DNA from: UBA4658 sp038214505
GTDB taxonomy: Bacteria > Planctomycetota > Phycisphaerae > Phycisphaerales > UBA1924
Length of the DNA: 64,000 bases
Assembly: GCA_038214505.1 (NCBI GenBank)
Contig: JBBQRT010000006.1
Location: 1-64,000 of the forward strand
Reading direction: 5' to 3'
Positions 24,645 to 33,443 of the stretch are shown in pieces. The first letter of the stretch is position 1. Each line of letters begins with the position of its first letter. The position numbers and the translations under genes were made by a program. The notes beneath the pieces were generated by a model that was given only the letters and a program-made list of their open reading frames with translations, did no database searches and had not been told where the DNA came from.

Positions 24645-26629
24645 TTGTGCGAGGTCTGCGTGGGCTTCTGGGTGTCGGCGGGCGTCTGGCCCGGGTCGGG
24701 CGTCGTCGCGGGATTCTCGCCCGGGTCGGTGGGGACGGAGCCGGGAACAGCGGGCGTTTGGCTCGGCGGCGCGGCCCGGGATCGGGGCGTGCGTTTAACG
24801 GGCTCGAACTTCTCGGGCCACAAGGCAGTGAGCATGTATCGCCGCTGGCCCTGGGGGCTGAACGCCGGGGCCTCGCCCTTCCACGCGAGCACGCCCGGCG
24901 AGTCGCGCAGCCGCTCGAGCACCGTCGGGCCGGCGCTCCTGGAGCGTTCGATCTCCTCGGGGCTCGCGTCGTCACCGGGGGCGGGGAGCAAGAGCGTGGC
25001 CCGGGCCAGCACCGTGTTGATCTCGTACTCGGTCAGTTTCACGCCCGGGATGCCGTCGAGGGCCTCGAGCAGCCGGGCCGTCTCGTCGAGCACCGGCCGC
25101 GGCGGACGCAGCACCTTGAGCACGTCCTGGAGCTGCTTCTGGGCCCCGGCCAGGCGGTCGTCGAGCTGGGTCCGGCCCAGCCGCGGCAGGTTGTCGTCCT
25201 TGACCAGCACGCGCAGCTCGTCGAGCACCGTCGACCGCTGCTTGATGGCGTCGGCCGCACGCTCGCGCACGGCGTCGACGCTCCGGTAGATCTGCCACGC
25301 CGTCGCCCCGACCAGCAGCGCCAGCGCCGCCATTGCGCCCGCGGCCCATCGATATTGGGCTCGGTCGGCCCGGCCCGGACGCGTGGAAAGATCCGTCAGC
25401 GCCGAGCGCGGGCGCTGCCCGGGCGGGAGCGCGTCGCGGGCGTTTGTCTCGGCGGTGCTCGGGTGGCTCGGCCGAGGGCCCAGCCCCGCCAATCGCCCGA
25501 GCGTGGCCCCGACGGCGTCGGCGTGAACGACTGCGTCGATGGTCGTGCCGGGCCAGACCCGCGCCAGCAGGCGGCCCAGGACCGCGGGCCCGTCGCCGCT
25601 GGCGCTCGAGCCGGTGTTCGGGCTCGCCAGGCAGACCACGCGCCGCGGGCACTGGCCAAGCTGCGCACTCCAGGCCAGCCAGTCCATCGCCAGCCGCCCG
25701 GCATCGGCGACGGAGAAATCAACGCTTACACCCGCGTGGGCCGGTGCCCCGCCGCCCGCCGCTCCGCCGTCCACGGGCGCGAGCGCCTTGCCCGGCTCGG
25801 CCCGAGCCGAGAACGTCGACAGCCGCATCGTCCCGCCCGCAAGCAGCTCCCCGCCGCGAGACCACGACCAGACCAGCCGGCCCTCGGGCTCGACAAGCAC
25901 GACGGCCGTTGGCGGGGCCGATTCGCCCTCGCCCGCGCCCGGGTCCCAGCCCGAGGCCATCGCGTGCCACAGCGTCACCACCGCGCCGATCTCGATCCCC
26001 CGTGCGTCCAGCTCGTCGATGAGCACCCGCACCGGCGCATCGGGCACGGCCAGCACGGCGTACCGCTCCTTGCTCGCCGGGGCTCGCTCGACGGACTTGC
26101 CCGGACGCAGCCGCGAGGCAAATCCGCGAACCCCGCCGCCCGTGCCGGCCCCGCCCGCCGCACGCCCGCCCTCGATCCCGCGGCTGGGCGTGGCCAAGGC
26201 CTGAACCGAGACGTCGCTGATCGAACCCGTGCCCGGGGCCGCCGTCGAAAGGCTCAGCAGACGGGCCGCCCCGACGCCCGCGCCCGAGGCGTCGGCCTCC
26301 AGCGACGACTGCTCGATGGTCGCCCGCACGATCGAGGCCTCGGGGCTCGGCGCGCTCAGCCACGCGCACACCGCCCCGTCGGCGTCCAGACACACCGCCG
26401 AGAGCCGCTTCATCCCCACCTGCGAGAGCGTCTGAGCGATGAACTCCGCCCCCGCCCGGGCCGCACCCACGGCGGGCGATGGCCCGTCGGAATCGACGCT
26501 GGAAACACTCTGGGCCTCGGGCGCCGTCCATTCCCGCGCAAGGCCCGCCGCCACCAGTCGAAGCCCGCGGATCATCGATCCAGAGCCCGAGCGCGTGACA
26601 TAGCAGACGATCCCGCCGGGGATGCTCAT
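24641..26629 (-). CDS. GspL-like protein: actin-like cytoplasmic domain plus PilN-like membrane part
   Basis: A 662-residue protein. The first 440 residues resemble the PilM/GspL actin-like ATPase fold in outline (IVCYVTRSGSGSMIRGLRLV, VLAVPDAPVRVLIDELDARG, DFSVADAGRLAMDWLAWSAQ) with long Gly/Ala insertions. A TM helix follows (AAGAMAALALLVGATAWQIY), then a PilN-like coiled and ferredoxin-like region (LLEALDGIPGVKLTEYEINT). It ends in a Pro/Thr-rich tail. Overlaps gspM and the GspC-like gene by four bases each, so three genes are tightly coupled. It is longer than typical GspL (about 400 residues). Confidence 0.72.
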   Translation of the reverse strand: MSIPGGIVCYVTRSGSGSMIRGLRLVAAGLAREWTAPEAQSVSSVDSDGPSPAVGAARAGAEFIAQTLSQVGMKRLSAVCLDADGAVCAWLSAPSPEASIVRATIEQSSLEADASGAGVGAARLLSLSTAAPGTGSISDVSVQALATPSRGIEGGRAAGGAGTGGGVRGFASRLRPGKSVERAPASKERYAVLAVPDAPVRVLIDELDARGIEIGAVVTLWHAMASGWDPGAGEGESAPPTAVVLVEPEGRLVWSWSRGGELLAGGTMRLSTFSARAEPGKALAPVDGGAAGGGAPAHAGVSVDFSVADAGRLAMDWLAWSAQLGQCPRRVVCLASPNTGSSASGDGPAVLGRLLARVWPGTTIDAVVHADAVGATLGRLAGLGPRPSHPSTAETNARDALPPGQRPRSALTDLSTRPGRADRAQYRWAAGAMAALALLVGATAWQIYRSVDAVRERAADAIKQRSTVLDELRVLVKDDNLPRLGRTQLDDRLAGAQKQLQDVLKVLRPPRPVLDETARLLEALDGIPGVKLTEYEINTVLARATLLLPAPGDDASPEEIERSRSAGPTVLERLRDSPGVLAWKGEAPAFSPQGQRRYMLTALWPEKFEPVKRTPRSRAAPPSQTPAVPGSVPTDPGENPATTPDPGQTPADTQKPTQTSHK

Positions 26630-27720
26630 GAGCCGCCGGCCCTCTCTTTCATGAACTGATGGGCCTCGGAGTCGCTCCCGAACTCGCCGCTGGCCCGGCG
26701 ACGCAGGAACTCCGTGCGGGCAACCGGCGGGAGGCGGTCGTAGATCGATCGCGTCTCCGGGTCGAGGTTGCGATAGACCTCCGTCGTCGCATCGCTCTTC
26801 TCGGCGTTCTGCTTCAGCAGGCCCATCACTCGGTCGCCCGCCTCGACTCCCGCGCCCTTGAGCGCTCCGACGGCCTCCTCAAGGCTCATGCCCGGGATCA
26901 CGCCCAGCGCCTCCAGCTGACCCATCGTCGAGTCGTTCACTTCCAGGTTCGGGTCGCTGAGCATCTTCATCGCCATCACCGCGTCGCGTCCGGACTGCAT
27001 CACCGCGTCCGACGGCGGCGGCGGGTTCACCGCGGCCCGCTTGGCCGCCTCCGCCAGCGCGCGGGCACGCGCCTGCTCCCGGGCCTGATCGAACGTCTGC
27101 GGCAGGCCCGCGCCCCCGATCGGACGAACCGTCTGGCTCCCCACCGGCAGCCCCGGCGCGGTCTTGAACGCCACTGGCCGCTTGGGCGGCTCGTCGGGCC
27201 AGGCCTTGGTCCGCTGCTCGAGCGCCAGCGTCGTCTTCACGCCGTCACGCTCCAGCGTCACCTGGTCGGGCTCCACCAGCACCACACGCGAGCCGTCCAG
27301 CTCGTCGCCCTGACGCACCAGCCGACGCGAGTCGCTCAGCCGCAGCACCGCGTGCCGCGTCCGCGGCGTGATGATCGAGCCGATATACGCGAGCGTCGCC
27401 GGGGGCGCCGGAGGCGGGGGGGGCGCCGCGCTGTCGGGTGCCGGCGGCGCTGGCTCGGGCGGGGCGACCGGTAGAGGGGGCTCGCCGATGCCCGCCAAAA
27501 TCCGCGAAAGATCCGCGCTATCGACGCCCGACATCGCCAGTTCCATCCCCGGCGTCGTCCCCGTCGGGACCGGCGGGACGTCCAATACCGAGGCCTCGCC
27601 CGGGGTCAGGAGCCGCTGGATGGGCAGCATCGCCGCCGCCCCGGCCACCCCGAGGAGCGCGACGGCGCACGCCTGCCACGTGCGGGTCCTGTTGCGAGCG
27701 ATCTGGCGGTGGGTAAGCAT
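26626..27720 (-). CDS. GspC-like inner-membrane secretion protein
   Basis: A 364-residue protein with a short cytoplasmic N terminus, one TM helix (ACAVALLGVAGAAAMLPIQR), a Pro/Ala-rich periplasmic linker (PAPPAPDSAAPPPPPAPPAT), and a region resembling the GspC homology domain (AYIGSIITPRTRHAVLRLSD, RLVRQGDELDGSRVVLVEPD, VTLERDGVKTTLALE), which in GspC contacts the secretin. The C-terminal third (helical, AVGALKGAGVEAGDRVMGLL) has no GspC counterpart. The start at 27718-27720 has AAAGGA seven bases upstream and excludes a 27-codon low-complexity extension. Confidence 0.7.
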   Translation of the reverse strand: MLTHRQIARNRTRTWQACAVALLGVAGAAAMLPIQRLLTPGEASVLDVPPVPTGTTPGMELAMSGVDSADLSRILAGIGEPPLPVAPPEPAPPAPDSAAPPPPPAPPATLAYIGSIITPRTRHAVLRLSDSRRLVRQGDELDGSRVVLVEPDQVTLERDGVKTTLALEQRTKAWPDEPPKRPVAFKTAPGLPVGSQTVRPIGGAGLPQTFDQAREQARARALAEAAKRAAVNPPPPSDAVMQSGRDAVMAMKMLSDPNLEVNDSTMGQLEALGVIPGMSLEEAVGALKGAGVEAGDRVMGLLKQNAEKSDATTEVYRNLDPETRSIYDRLPPVARTEFLRRRASGEFGSDSEAHQFMKERAGGS

Positions 27721-27837
27721 CGCGATTCCTTTCGTCGGTCCGTCGCGGGTCGACACTAAAGTACGTCCGAGAACGGTCGGCGGGTCGATGGTCCGGCACA
27801 TCCACTGTACCCGATACAGGTGGAAGGCCCGAGGGTT

Positions 27838-28707
27838 TTACTCCGCCCCGCCCACCGGCACCGATTCCCAGCTCAGGAATCCGCCCGACTGCTTGAACGT
27901 TTCCGTACGGCCCTCGACCAGCGGATACAGCCCCATCGAACGGGCCAGAATGCGGCCCGAGCCATCGCGGGTCTCGGCGATCACCCGCAGGAGCGTCGGC
28001 TTGGCCACCAGCATCGACGCGAGCTCCTGCTTCTGTTCCTCGCTGAGACCGAGTTCCTGCAGCGCCGAGGTCAGCTCCCCGTCCTTGAGCTTGCCCGCCG
28101 CCCCGATCCCGGAGTTGGAACTCCGCCGCCCGACGATGATCTGGGCGGCCTGGTCGGCCTTGGCCGGGTTGGCCAACACGGCCAGGCACAGGGCCCGGAT
28201 GACCACCGGCTTGGCGGCGTTGACGCTCACCTCGGCCGGTCCGGCGGTGCGGAACATCCCGTCGACCTTGAGCTCCTCGGGCATGGTGTCGAGGATGAAC
28301 ACCGCATCTTGAGCGATCTCGCGCCGCCGGCCCGAGATCATCGAGGTCTCGCGCAGGGCCTCGCCCTGGCCGTCCTCGATATACACGCTCAGCCGCCGCC
28401 CGCCCGGGAGGTCCATGCTGAACGCCAGCCCATCGTCGCCCACGGCCTCCAGCGGGTTGCCGCCGCGGGCCGTGCTGATCCAGTTGAGCGTGCACTCGAT
28501 GATGCCCGCGCCCTCGTGCCGATCGACGTAGCTATCGATCTGCCGCCGGTAGGCCAGGGCCAGCACGCTGTGCCGCTCCAGCAGCATCACCACCGCCAGC
28601 GAGCCCACCAGCGCCAGCAGCACCGCCAGGGGCAGCGCAAAGCCGCGGCGCGACCGGGCCCGGGAGCCCTTCTGAAGACCTGCGGATGTCCGGCGGCGTG
28701 CGGTCAT
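27838..28707 (-). CDS. GspK-like minor pseudopilin
   Basis: A 289-residue protein with the leader RSRRGFALPLAVLLALVGSL: a prepilin-like site in which the usual Glu at +5 is missing, as in GspK, the pseudopilin tip subunit. Its size and downstream alpha/beta region (GIIECTLNWISTARGGNPLE, AAKPVVIRALCLAVLANPAK) fit the large GspK class, and the gene follows gspJ by seven bases. Calcium-site residues were not verified. Role: initiating subunit of the pseudopilus tip. Confidence 0.75.
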   Translation of the reverse strand: MTARRRTSAGLQKGSRARSRRGFALPLAVLLALVGSLAVVMLLERHSVLALAYRRQIDSYVDRHEGAGIIECTLNWISTARGGNPLEAVGDDGLAFSMDLPGGRRLSVYIEDGQGEALRETSMISGRRREIAQDAVFILDTMPEELKVDGMFRTAGPAEVSVNAAKPVVIRALCLAVLANPAKADQAAQIIVGRRSSNSGIGAAGKLKDGELTSALQELGLSEEQKQELASMLVAKPTLLRVIAETRDGSGRILARSMGLYPLVEGRTETFKQSGGFLSWESVPVGGAE

Positions 28708-28714
28708 GCGTGCC

Positions 28715-30343
28715 TCAGCCCCCGCCCTGCATCTCGCGCAGACGCCGGTTGACCATCTCCATGATCTGCTCGCGGGTGAAGTTGTCCGGGCCGCCCCCGG
28801 GAGCGCCGCCGGTCGTGCTGCCGCCGCCCTTGCCGCCGGCGACGGGCGTTGATGGACCGACGTTCGCCGGCTGCCCGTTGACGGTCACCCCGCGCTCACC
28901 GCTGGGGGTTTGGGTAACTTTTACGCTCGGATCTGTTTGATCCAGGCTCGGGCGACCGTCGGGGTCTCGCTTCACCGTGAGCGGCTGCCCATTGGCCCCG
29001 GTCAGCGGCCTGCCTTCGGGGCCCAGCAGCACCGATTCGGTGCCCGCGCCGCCGCCGCCCCCGAGCAGGTCGGCCGCGAGCGGTGCCTGGGTGGATCGCA
29101 GCAGCGAGCCGGGCTCTTGGCCGCTGGTCCAGGCGACCTCGAAGGCCCACTTCTCGTCCCGCCCGTCGGTGGTGGTGAACTCGAACTCGACATACGCGGG
29201 CAGCTCGCGGTCGAACGCGGCCCGCATTTTCGAGACAAACTTCTTCTGGCGATACACCTGCCAGCGGGCCCCCGTCAGCCCCGAGATCAGCCGGATCTCG
29301 CGCACCGGGGCGTCGGCCTGACGGGCTTGGGCCAGCCGCTCGTTGATGTTGCCGCCGTCGGCGTCGCGGTCGGCCGCCGGTGCTCCGTCCGCCGCTTCCG
29401 CCTCTCCCGTTTCTGCATCCGGCTCGTCGATCGCCCCGTCGGGCCCCGAGCCCGGGGGATACTGCATCCACCAGAGCTCCAGCCCCTCGGGCGGGGGCGC
29501 AGCGATGCCGCTCTCGTTCGTCGGTGGGGGGGTGGGGGCCCGCAGCTCGAACCGGCCGCGGAGGCCCGGGGCCCGCGCCGGTAGCTTCCCGCTGGGGGTC
29601 GGGTCGCTCAGGCCCCCGCCGTCGTCGCGGGCGGAGAGGCGCGATGTTTCGCTCAGAAGCCGGGTTGAGAGCGCGTCGGACGCGTCGGCGTCCAGCAGGC
29701 CCACCAGCAGCCGCGAGCTGGGGCCGGTCGCATTCTGTCGGGACTGGGCGGTCCGTGCCGCCTGGCCGCCGTCGGCGGCCTGGCGCTGCAGCATCTCGAT
29801 CTGGTCGGCCGTCAGGCCCGTCTGGTCGTCCCCAGCCTCGCGGAGCCCGCCGATGATCGGCGGCGTGCGGAGCGTGACGTCCAGCTCCTGGGCCGGCCCG
29901 CCGTCGGGCAGCCGGGCCGAGCGGCTGGGCTGGAGCGCAAAGCGAAACTCCTTACCGGTGCTCTCGGGCACGTTCACGCGGTCCGCGCCGGCGCTGGCCG
30001 CGTCCTCGGCGATGCGTTCCTGGAGCTTGTCGTCGCCGGGGACTGTTTCGTCGGACATGAGCAGCGTGGTGAACGTCCGCGACATGACCAGGTGGGCGAT
30101 GGCCAGTTCCTGGGCCCTGTCAAGCCGCCGACTCTGGAGCTTGTCGGCCCGGTCGATCATGCCGAAGATGGCAAACGTCGAGGTGACGACGATCGCGCCA
30201 AGCGCCATGGCGACCACCAGCTCGATGAGCGTGAAGCCTGCGCACCCCGACCGGGCGCGTGCGGGCCGGGCGCGTGCGGGCCGGGCGCGGCACGGGCCAG
30301 CGCGGGCGTCGAGGCTTCGGGCGGCGTGTTGGATGAAGTTCAC
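28715..30343 (-). CDS. GspJ-like pseudopilin with long low-complexity insertions
   Basis: A 542-residue prepilin-type protein with the processing site CAGFTLIELVVAMALGAIVV preceded by a 25-residue arginine-rich leader (ARPARARPARAR) encoded by a 15-bp repeat. GspJ proteins are usually about 200 residues; this one adds Gly/Pro/Asp-rich insertions (DGAIDEPDAETGEAEAADGA) and a C-terminal tail (GKGGGSTTGGAPGGGPDNFT). The core phrases RWQVYRQKKF and AYVEFEFTTTDGRDEKWAFE fit a minor pseudopilin. The GTG at 30341-30343 was chosen because it lies just after the upstream stop. Confidence 0.72.
   Translation of the reverse strand: MNFIQHAARSLDARAGPCRARPARARPARARSGCAGFTLIELVVAMALGAIVVTSTFAIFGMIDRADKLQSRRLDRAQELAIAHLVMSRTFTTLLMSDETVPGDDKLQERIAEDAASAGADRVNVPESTGKEFRFALQPSRSARLPDGGPAQELDVTLRTPPIIGGLREAGDDQTGLTADQIEMLQRQAADGGQAARTAQSRQNATGPSSRLLVGLLDADASDALSTRLLSETSRLSARDDGGGLSDPTPSGKLPARAPGLRGRFELRAPTPPPTNESGIAAPPPEGLELWWMQYPPGSGPDGAIDEPDAETGEAEAADGAPAADRDADGGNINERLAQARQADAPVREIRLISGLTGARWQVYRQKKFVSKMRAAFDRELPAYVEFEFTTTDGRDEKWAFEVAWTSGQEPGSLLRSTQAPLAADLLGGGGGAGTESVLLGPEGRPLTGANGQPLTVKRDPDGRPSLDQTDPSVKVTQTPSGERGVTVNGQPANVGPSTPVAGGKGGGSTTGGAPGGGPDNFTREQIMEMVNRRLREMQGGG
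30249..30293. repeat. 15-bp tandem repeat x3 in the gspJ-like leader
   Basis: Three copies of a 15-bp unit (core GGCCGGGCGCGTGCG; the first and last copies are imperfect) encoding an ARPAR repeat in the prepilin leader. In-frame length, so expansion would lengthen the leader without a frameshift. Confidence 0.7.
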
Positions 30344-30350
30344 GGCGTGC

Positions 30351-30932
30351 TCACTTCCGCCCGCCCCGAGGGGTGGGAGTGGTGGGGGGGATGGGGATCT
30401 GGATCTCGTCGCCGAAGACGTTGCGGAGCAGCTCACCGATGCCGTCGGCCCCGACCTTGCCGATGGTGTCGGGATTCCTCGCGGTGGCGGGGTCGTAGAG
30501 GCGGGAGATGGCGGCCAAGGGCTCGCCGCGGGTGGGGTTGTCGGGGTCGCCCTCGGCCTCGAGGATGGTGATGGTGGCGATCTGGTAGCGGTTGAGGCCC
30601 TGCAGCGCGTTGCCCCGCTGGCTGGAGTTGACCTCCATGCGGACGCGGTCGACGGCCATGTCGAAGAAGAACAGCTCCCCGTTGTGCTCGAGCTTGAGGC
30701 TCTTGTCGGGCATCGGCTCGGTCTTGTCGAGGAAGGTGTCGAGGTGGCGGAGCATGAGCCGGTTGGCCAGCTCGTAGGCGGCGACGGTCTGGCGGGAGCG
30801 GCGCTCCATCGAGACGATCGCGCTCACGGCGGTCGTGATGCTCACGCAGATGAGCACCATGAGCACCACCGCCAGCAGCACCTCGAGGAGGGTCATGCCG
30901 CGGGAGCGGGGATGGGCGGGGCGGCGCGGCAT
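30351..30932 (-). CDS. GspI-like minor pseudopilin
   Basis: A 193-residue prepilin-type protein: short basic leader (MPRRPAHPRSRG), processing site RGMTLLEVLLAVVLMVLICV with Glu+5, and a small globular domain (YELANRLMLRHLDTFLDKTE, GELFFFDMAVDRVRMEVNSS). Met at +1 instead of Phe and the TLLEVLLA core are typical of GspI/V-type minor pseudopilins. The start at 30930-30932 was preferred over an upstream arginine-rich extension. It sits between gspG and gspJ, in the usual order G-(H)-I-J-K. Confidence 0.78.
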   Translation of the reverse strand: MPRRPAHPRSRGMTLLEVLLAVVLMVLICVSITTAVSAIVSMERRSRQTVAAYELANRLMLRHLDTFLDKTEPMPDKSLKLEHNGELFFFDMAVDRVRMEVNSSQRGNALQGLNRYQIATITILEAEGDPDNPTRGEPLAAISRLYDPATARNPDTIGKVGADGIGELLRNVFGDEIQIPIPPTTPTPRGGRK

Positions 30933-31040
30933 GCTGTGGCTTGGTCCATCTCCGTCTGGGGCGGGCGTCCCCGCCCGCCTTGGTTCGACTCGTGCTCCGC
31001 GACGGCGGCCGGGACGCTCGCTCCACTCAAGGCCGACCAC

Positions 31041-31469
31041 TCACTCGGCCAAAACCTTTTCCTTGTCGGCGAAGTCGATCGTGTCCGGCCCGCCCTGCTC
31101 GCCGGTCTTGCCGGTCGACATGAGTGTGAAGGGCCGCCCGCTGGTGCCCGCCGACGCGCTCACGAAGTACACAAACGGCCGCTTCCACGCGTCCTTGGGC
31201 TCGGTCTCGAGATACTTGGGGATCAGCGCGGCGATGGTGGGGGGATACGCGCCGGTGTTGAGCTGGTACTGCTTGATCGCCCCGTCGATGATCGTCATGC
31301 TCTGGATCGTGGTCTTCCGGCGGGCCGTGTCGCCCTGGCCGATGAAGTTGAACGCCGCCACGCTCATCAGCAGCCCGATGATGAGCAGCACGACCATGAG
31401 CTCGAGCAGCGTGAAGCCCCGGCGGGCGCTGCGACAAATACGGACGGTCTGGCGGGCGCGGGCGTTCAT
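31041..31469 (-). CDS. gspG: GspG major pseudopilin
   Basis: A 142-residue major pseudopilin of the type II secretion system. Processing site RRGFTLLELMVVLLIIGLLM with Glu+5, followed by NFIGQGDTARRKTTIQSMTI, IDGAIKQYQLNTGAYPPTIA and AWKRPFVYFVSA, all GspG hallmarks (the family's YKLDNGxYPTTEQGLxAL and DPWGxPYxY regions). It polymerises into the pseudopilus that pushes substrates through the secretin. Encoded 57 bases after gspF. Confidence 0.9.
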   Translation of the reverse strand: MNARARQTVRICRSARRGFTLLELMVVLLIIGLLMSVAAFNFIGQGDTARRKTTIQSMTIIDGAIKQYQLNTGAYPPTIAALIPKYLETEPKDAWKRPFVYFVSASAGTSGRPFTLMSTGKTGEQGGPDTIDFADKEKVLAE

Positions 31470-31526
31470 GTCGTGGTCTCCGTCGATGTGCGGCTCGCGG
31501 CCGCGGGGTGACTCGGTGCTTGGGGA

Positions 31527-32729
31527 TCAGCCGCCCACGCGGCTGGTCATCGTGATCATGGGCATCATCATGCTGAACACCAGGGCGCCGATGAACACGG
31601 CCATGAGCACGATGAGCGTGGGCTCCATCGCCGCCAAGAGCCGCGCCGACTTCTTATCGACCTCGTCGGTCATGTCGCCCGCGAGCGTGTGGAACGCGCT
31701 CTCAAGGTCGCCGGACTTCTCGGCGGCCATGAGCAGCCGTCGCGTGGGCAGGTTGAGCATCGTGACCTCGTCGATGAGCTGGCGCATCAGCCCCCCCTCG
31801 ATGAGCCGCGTCCGGAGCCGCTCGAGCTGGCGGCGCATGGTCGGGTGCCCGATGGCCTGGTTGGCCACGCCCAAAGCGTCGGCGATGGGCACGCCCGTCT
31901 TGGTCATCGCGCCCATCACGCCGAAGAACCGGGCCGATTCCTGGGCGATCACCACGTCCTTGAACAGCGGGGCCTTGCGCATCAGCAGGTTGGCCCCGCG
32001 CATCACCGCGTGCCGCAGCACCAGGGCCGCCACGAGCAGCGCGGCCATGCCGATGCCCACCAGCGTCAGGTTCTGCCGCATCCACACGCCCAGCCCGAAG
32101 ACCAGCTGGCTGTACCACGGGAGCTTGACGCCCCCGCGGGTAAAGTTCTCGGCCATCATCGGGACCACGACAACCATCATCACAAACGCCACCACCAGCG
32201 AGATGCCCGACACCACGGCCGGATAGATGAGAAGCGTCGTCGCCTTGCCCGCGACCGCTAGGCGGCGCCGGGCCGTGGTCGCAAGCTCCTTGGCCGCCCC
32301 GGCAAGGTCGCCCGACCGCTCGGCGCCGCGATAGACGGCGATGTTCACGTTGTCGAAGCCGCCCACGGCCCTGCACGCGTCGGCGAAGCTCGCGCCCGAC
32401 TGCACGAGGTCGCGCAGCCGCACGATCCGCGGCCGGGTCGTCGGCCGAACCGTCTGGCTCGCGACGTCGAGCGTCTCGACCAGCGGCACGCCGCGGCTGA
32501 GCAGCTGCGCCAACTGCTCGTTGAGCAACACCTGGTCCTTCATCGAGAGCGCCTGCTCCCGCGCAACCCACCCCGGCACGCGGTAGCTTCTGATGAGCAG
32601 CTGATTCTCGGTGCGAAGGACCTTGGCGAGAGCGGGCACCGTCGGGGCCTGGCGGAGGCCCATGGCGCGGCCGCCACCGGGCTTGACGGCGATATACACA
32701 AAGGCGTTGGCGGCGGCGGCTGTTGACAT
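31527..32729 (-). CDS. gspF: GspF inner-membrane platform protein
   Basis: A 400-residue polytopic protein of the type II secretion/type IV pilus platform. Two GspF domains (LNEQLAQLLSRGVPLVETLD ... GGFDNVNIAVYRGAERSGDL, and ARFFGVMGAMTKTGVPIADA ... RRLLMAAEKSGDLESAFHTL) and three TM segments (LLIYPAVVSGISLVVAFVMM, GIGMAALLVAALVLRHAVMR, EPTLIVLMAVFIGALVFSMM) are intact. It normally works with ATPase GspE, which is not in the window. First gene of a nine-gene minus-strand operon. Confidence 0.92.
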   Translation of the reverse strand: MSTAAAANAFVYIAVKPGGGRAMGLRQAPTVPALAKVLRTENQLLIRSYRVPGWVAREQALSMKDQVLLNEQLAQLLSRGVPLVETLDVASQTVRPTTRPRIVRLRDLVQSGASFADACRAVGGFDNVNIAVYRGAERSGDLAGAAKELATTARRRLAVAGKATTLLIYPAVVSGISLVVAFVMMVVVVPMMAENFTRGGVKLPWYSQLVFGLGVWMRQNLTLVGIGMAALLVAALVLRHAVMRGANLLMRKAPLFKDVVIAQESARFFGVMGAMTKTGVPIADALGVANQAIGHPTMRRQLERLRTRLIEGGLMRQLIDEVTMLNLPTRRLLMAAEKSGDLESAFHTLAGDMTDEVDKKSARLLAAMEPTLIVLMAVFIGALVFSMMMPMITMTSRVGG

Positions 32730-33443
32730 GTTTTCAGATTGTAGAAGACACGCCCGGCTCGGTCAGGCCGGACACCCAGGCAGCACAGACTCAGGCAAGC
32801 CACGCACCAGCAGCAAATCAATCCCCACCCCGACACCCGTTCCATCCCAGGCCCCTTGGAACATGGCCAGACGCCGCGGGGCACGCCTTGGTGTATCACC
32901 CGCACGTCCCACGGTTGCGGCGTGGCGATCGCGGCGAGTCGAGTTTTTGTGCGGCGTGTCCACGGCGGGCCAATGGTGGCCCACAACCCCCGGCGTGCGA
33001 GCCCGGCGGACGATCCATCCGCGTCGGGCGTGCCGCCGGAACGTGTCCTGCGGCGTGTGCGGCCCCGATGGCGGGCTTATCGGCGGTGCGCTCCGCCGGC
33101 AAAGAGCAGACCCCGCGGGTGCGCCCGCCGATTCGCGAGGCCTCGGAAGCGGCGGGCTTCGGAACCTGTCGTCGAGGACCTTCAGCACGTTCACGCAGCG
33201 CGTTCACGGCCGCTCGAAGGACCATCCGCAGCAAGCCCGTGTGGTGGCGACCGCCGCCGCGCTGAGGATCATCAGCCGCACGCGCATGCCGTACGAGGTC
33301 GATGACGGGCTGCATTCCTGGACATGCTCTCGCTCTCGAGCCTCATGGGGCACAGCACCGCATCGCCGTGCTCGAGTACTACCAGTAGTTGACCCGGGTC
33401 GGCGCCCTCCGGCCGCGGCCGATGGGCACCTAAACTCAAGCCG
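32730..33443. other. 714-bp non-coding region with possible recombinase remnant
   Basis: Divergent spacer between gspF and threonine dehydrogenase. Overlapping open frames on both strands are low-complexity and unlike each other's neighbours. The only meaningful trace is a decayed tyrosine-recombinase-like C terminus near 33315-33388. It must also hold the promoter of the secretion operon. Confidence 0.45.
33315..33388 (+). pseudogene. possible tyrosine recombinase C-terminal remnant
   Basis: Reads FLDMLSLSSLMGHST in one frame and, after two extra bases (33360-33361), IAVLEYYQ-stop in another. Together this resembles the LLGHSSxxxTxxYxH end of integrases, although the usual final catalytic tyrosine context is only approximate. 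No upstream part is recognisable. It would be the footprint of an old integrated element. Weak call. Confidence 0.3.
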
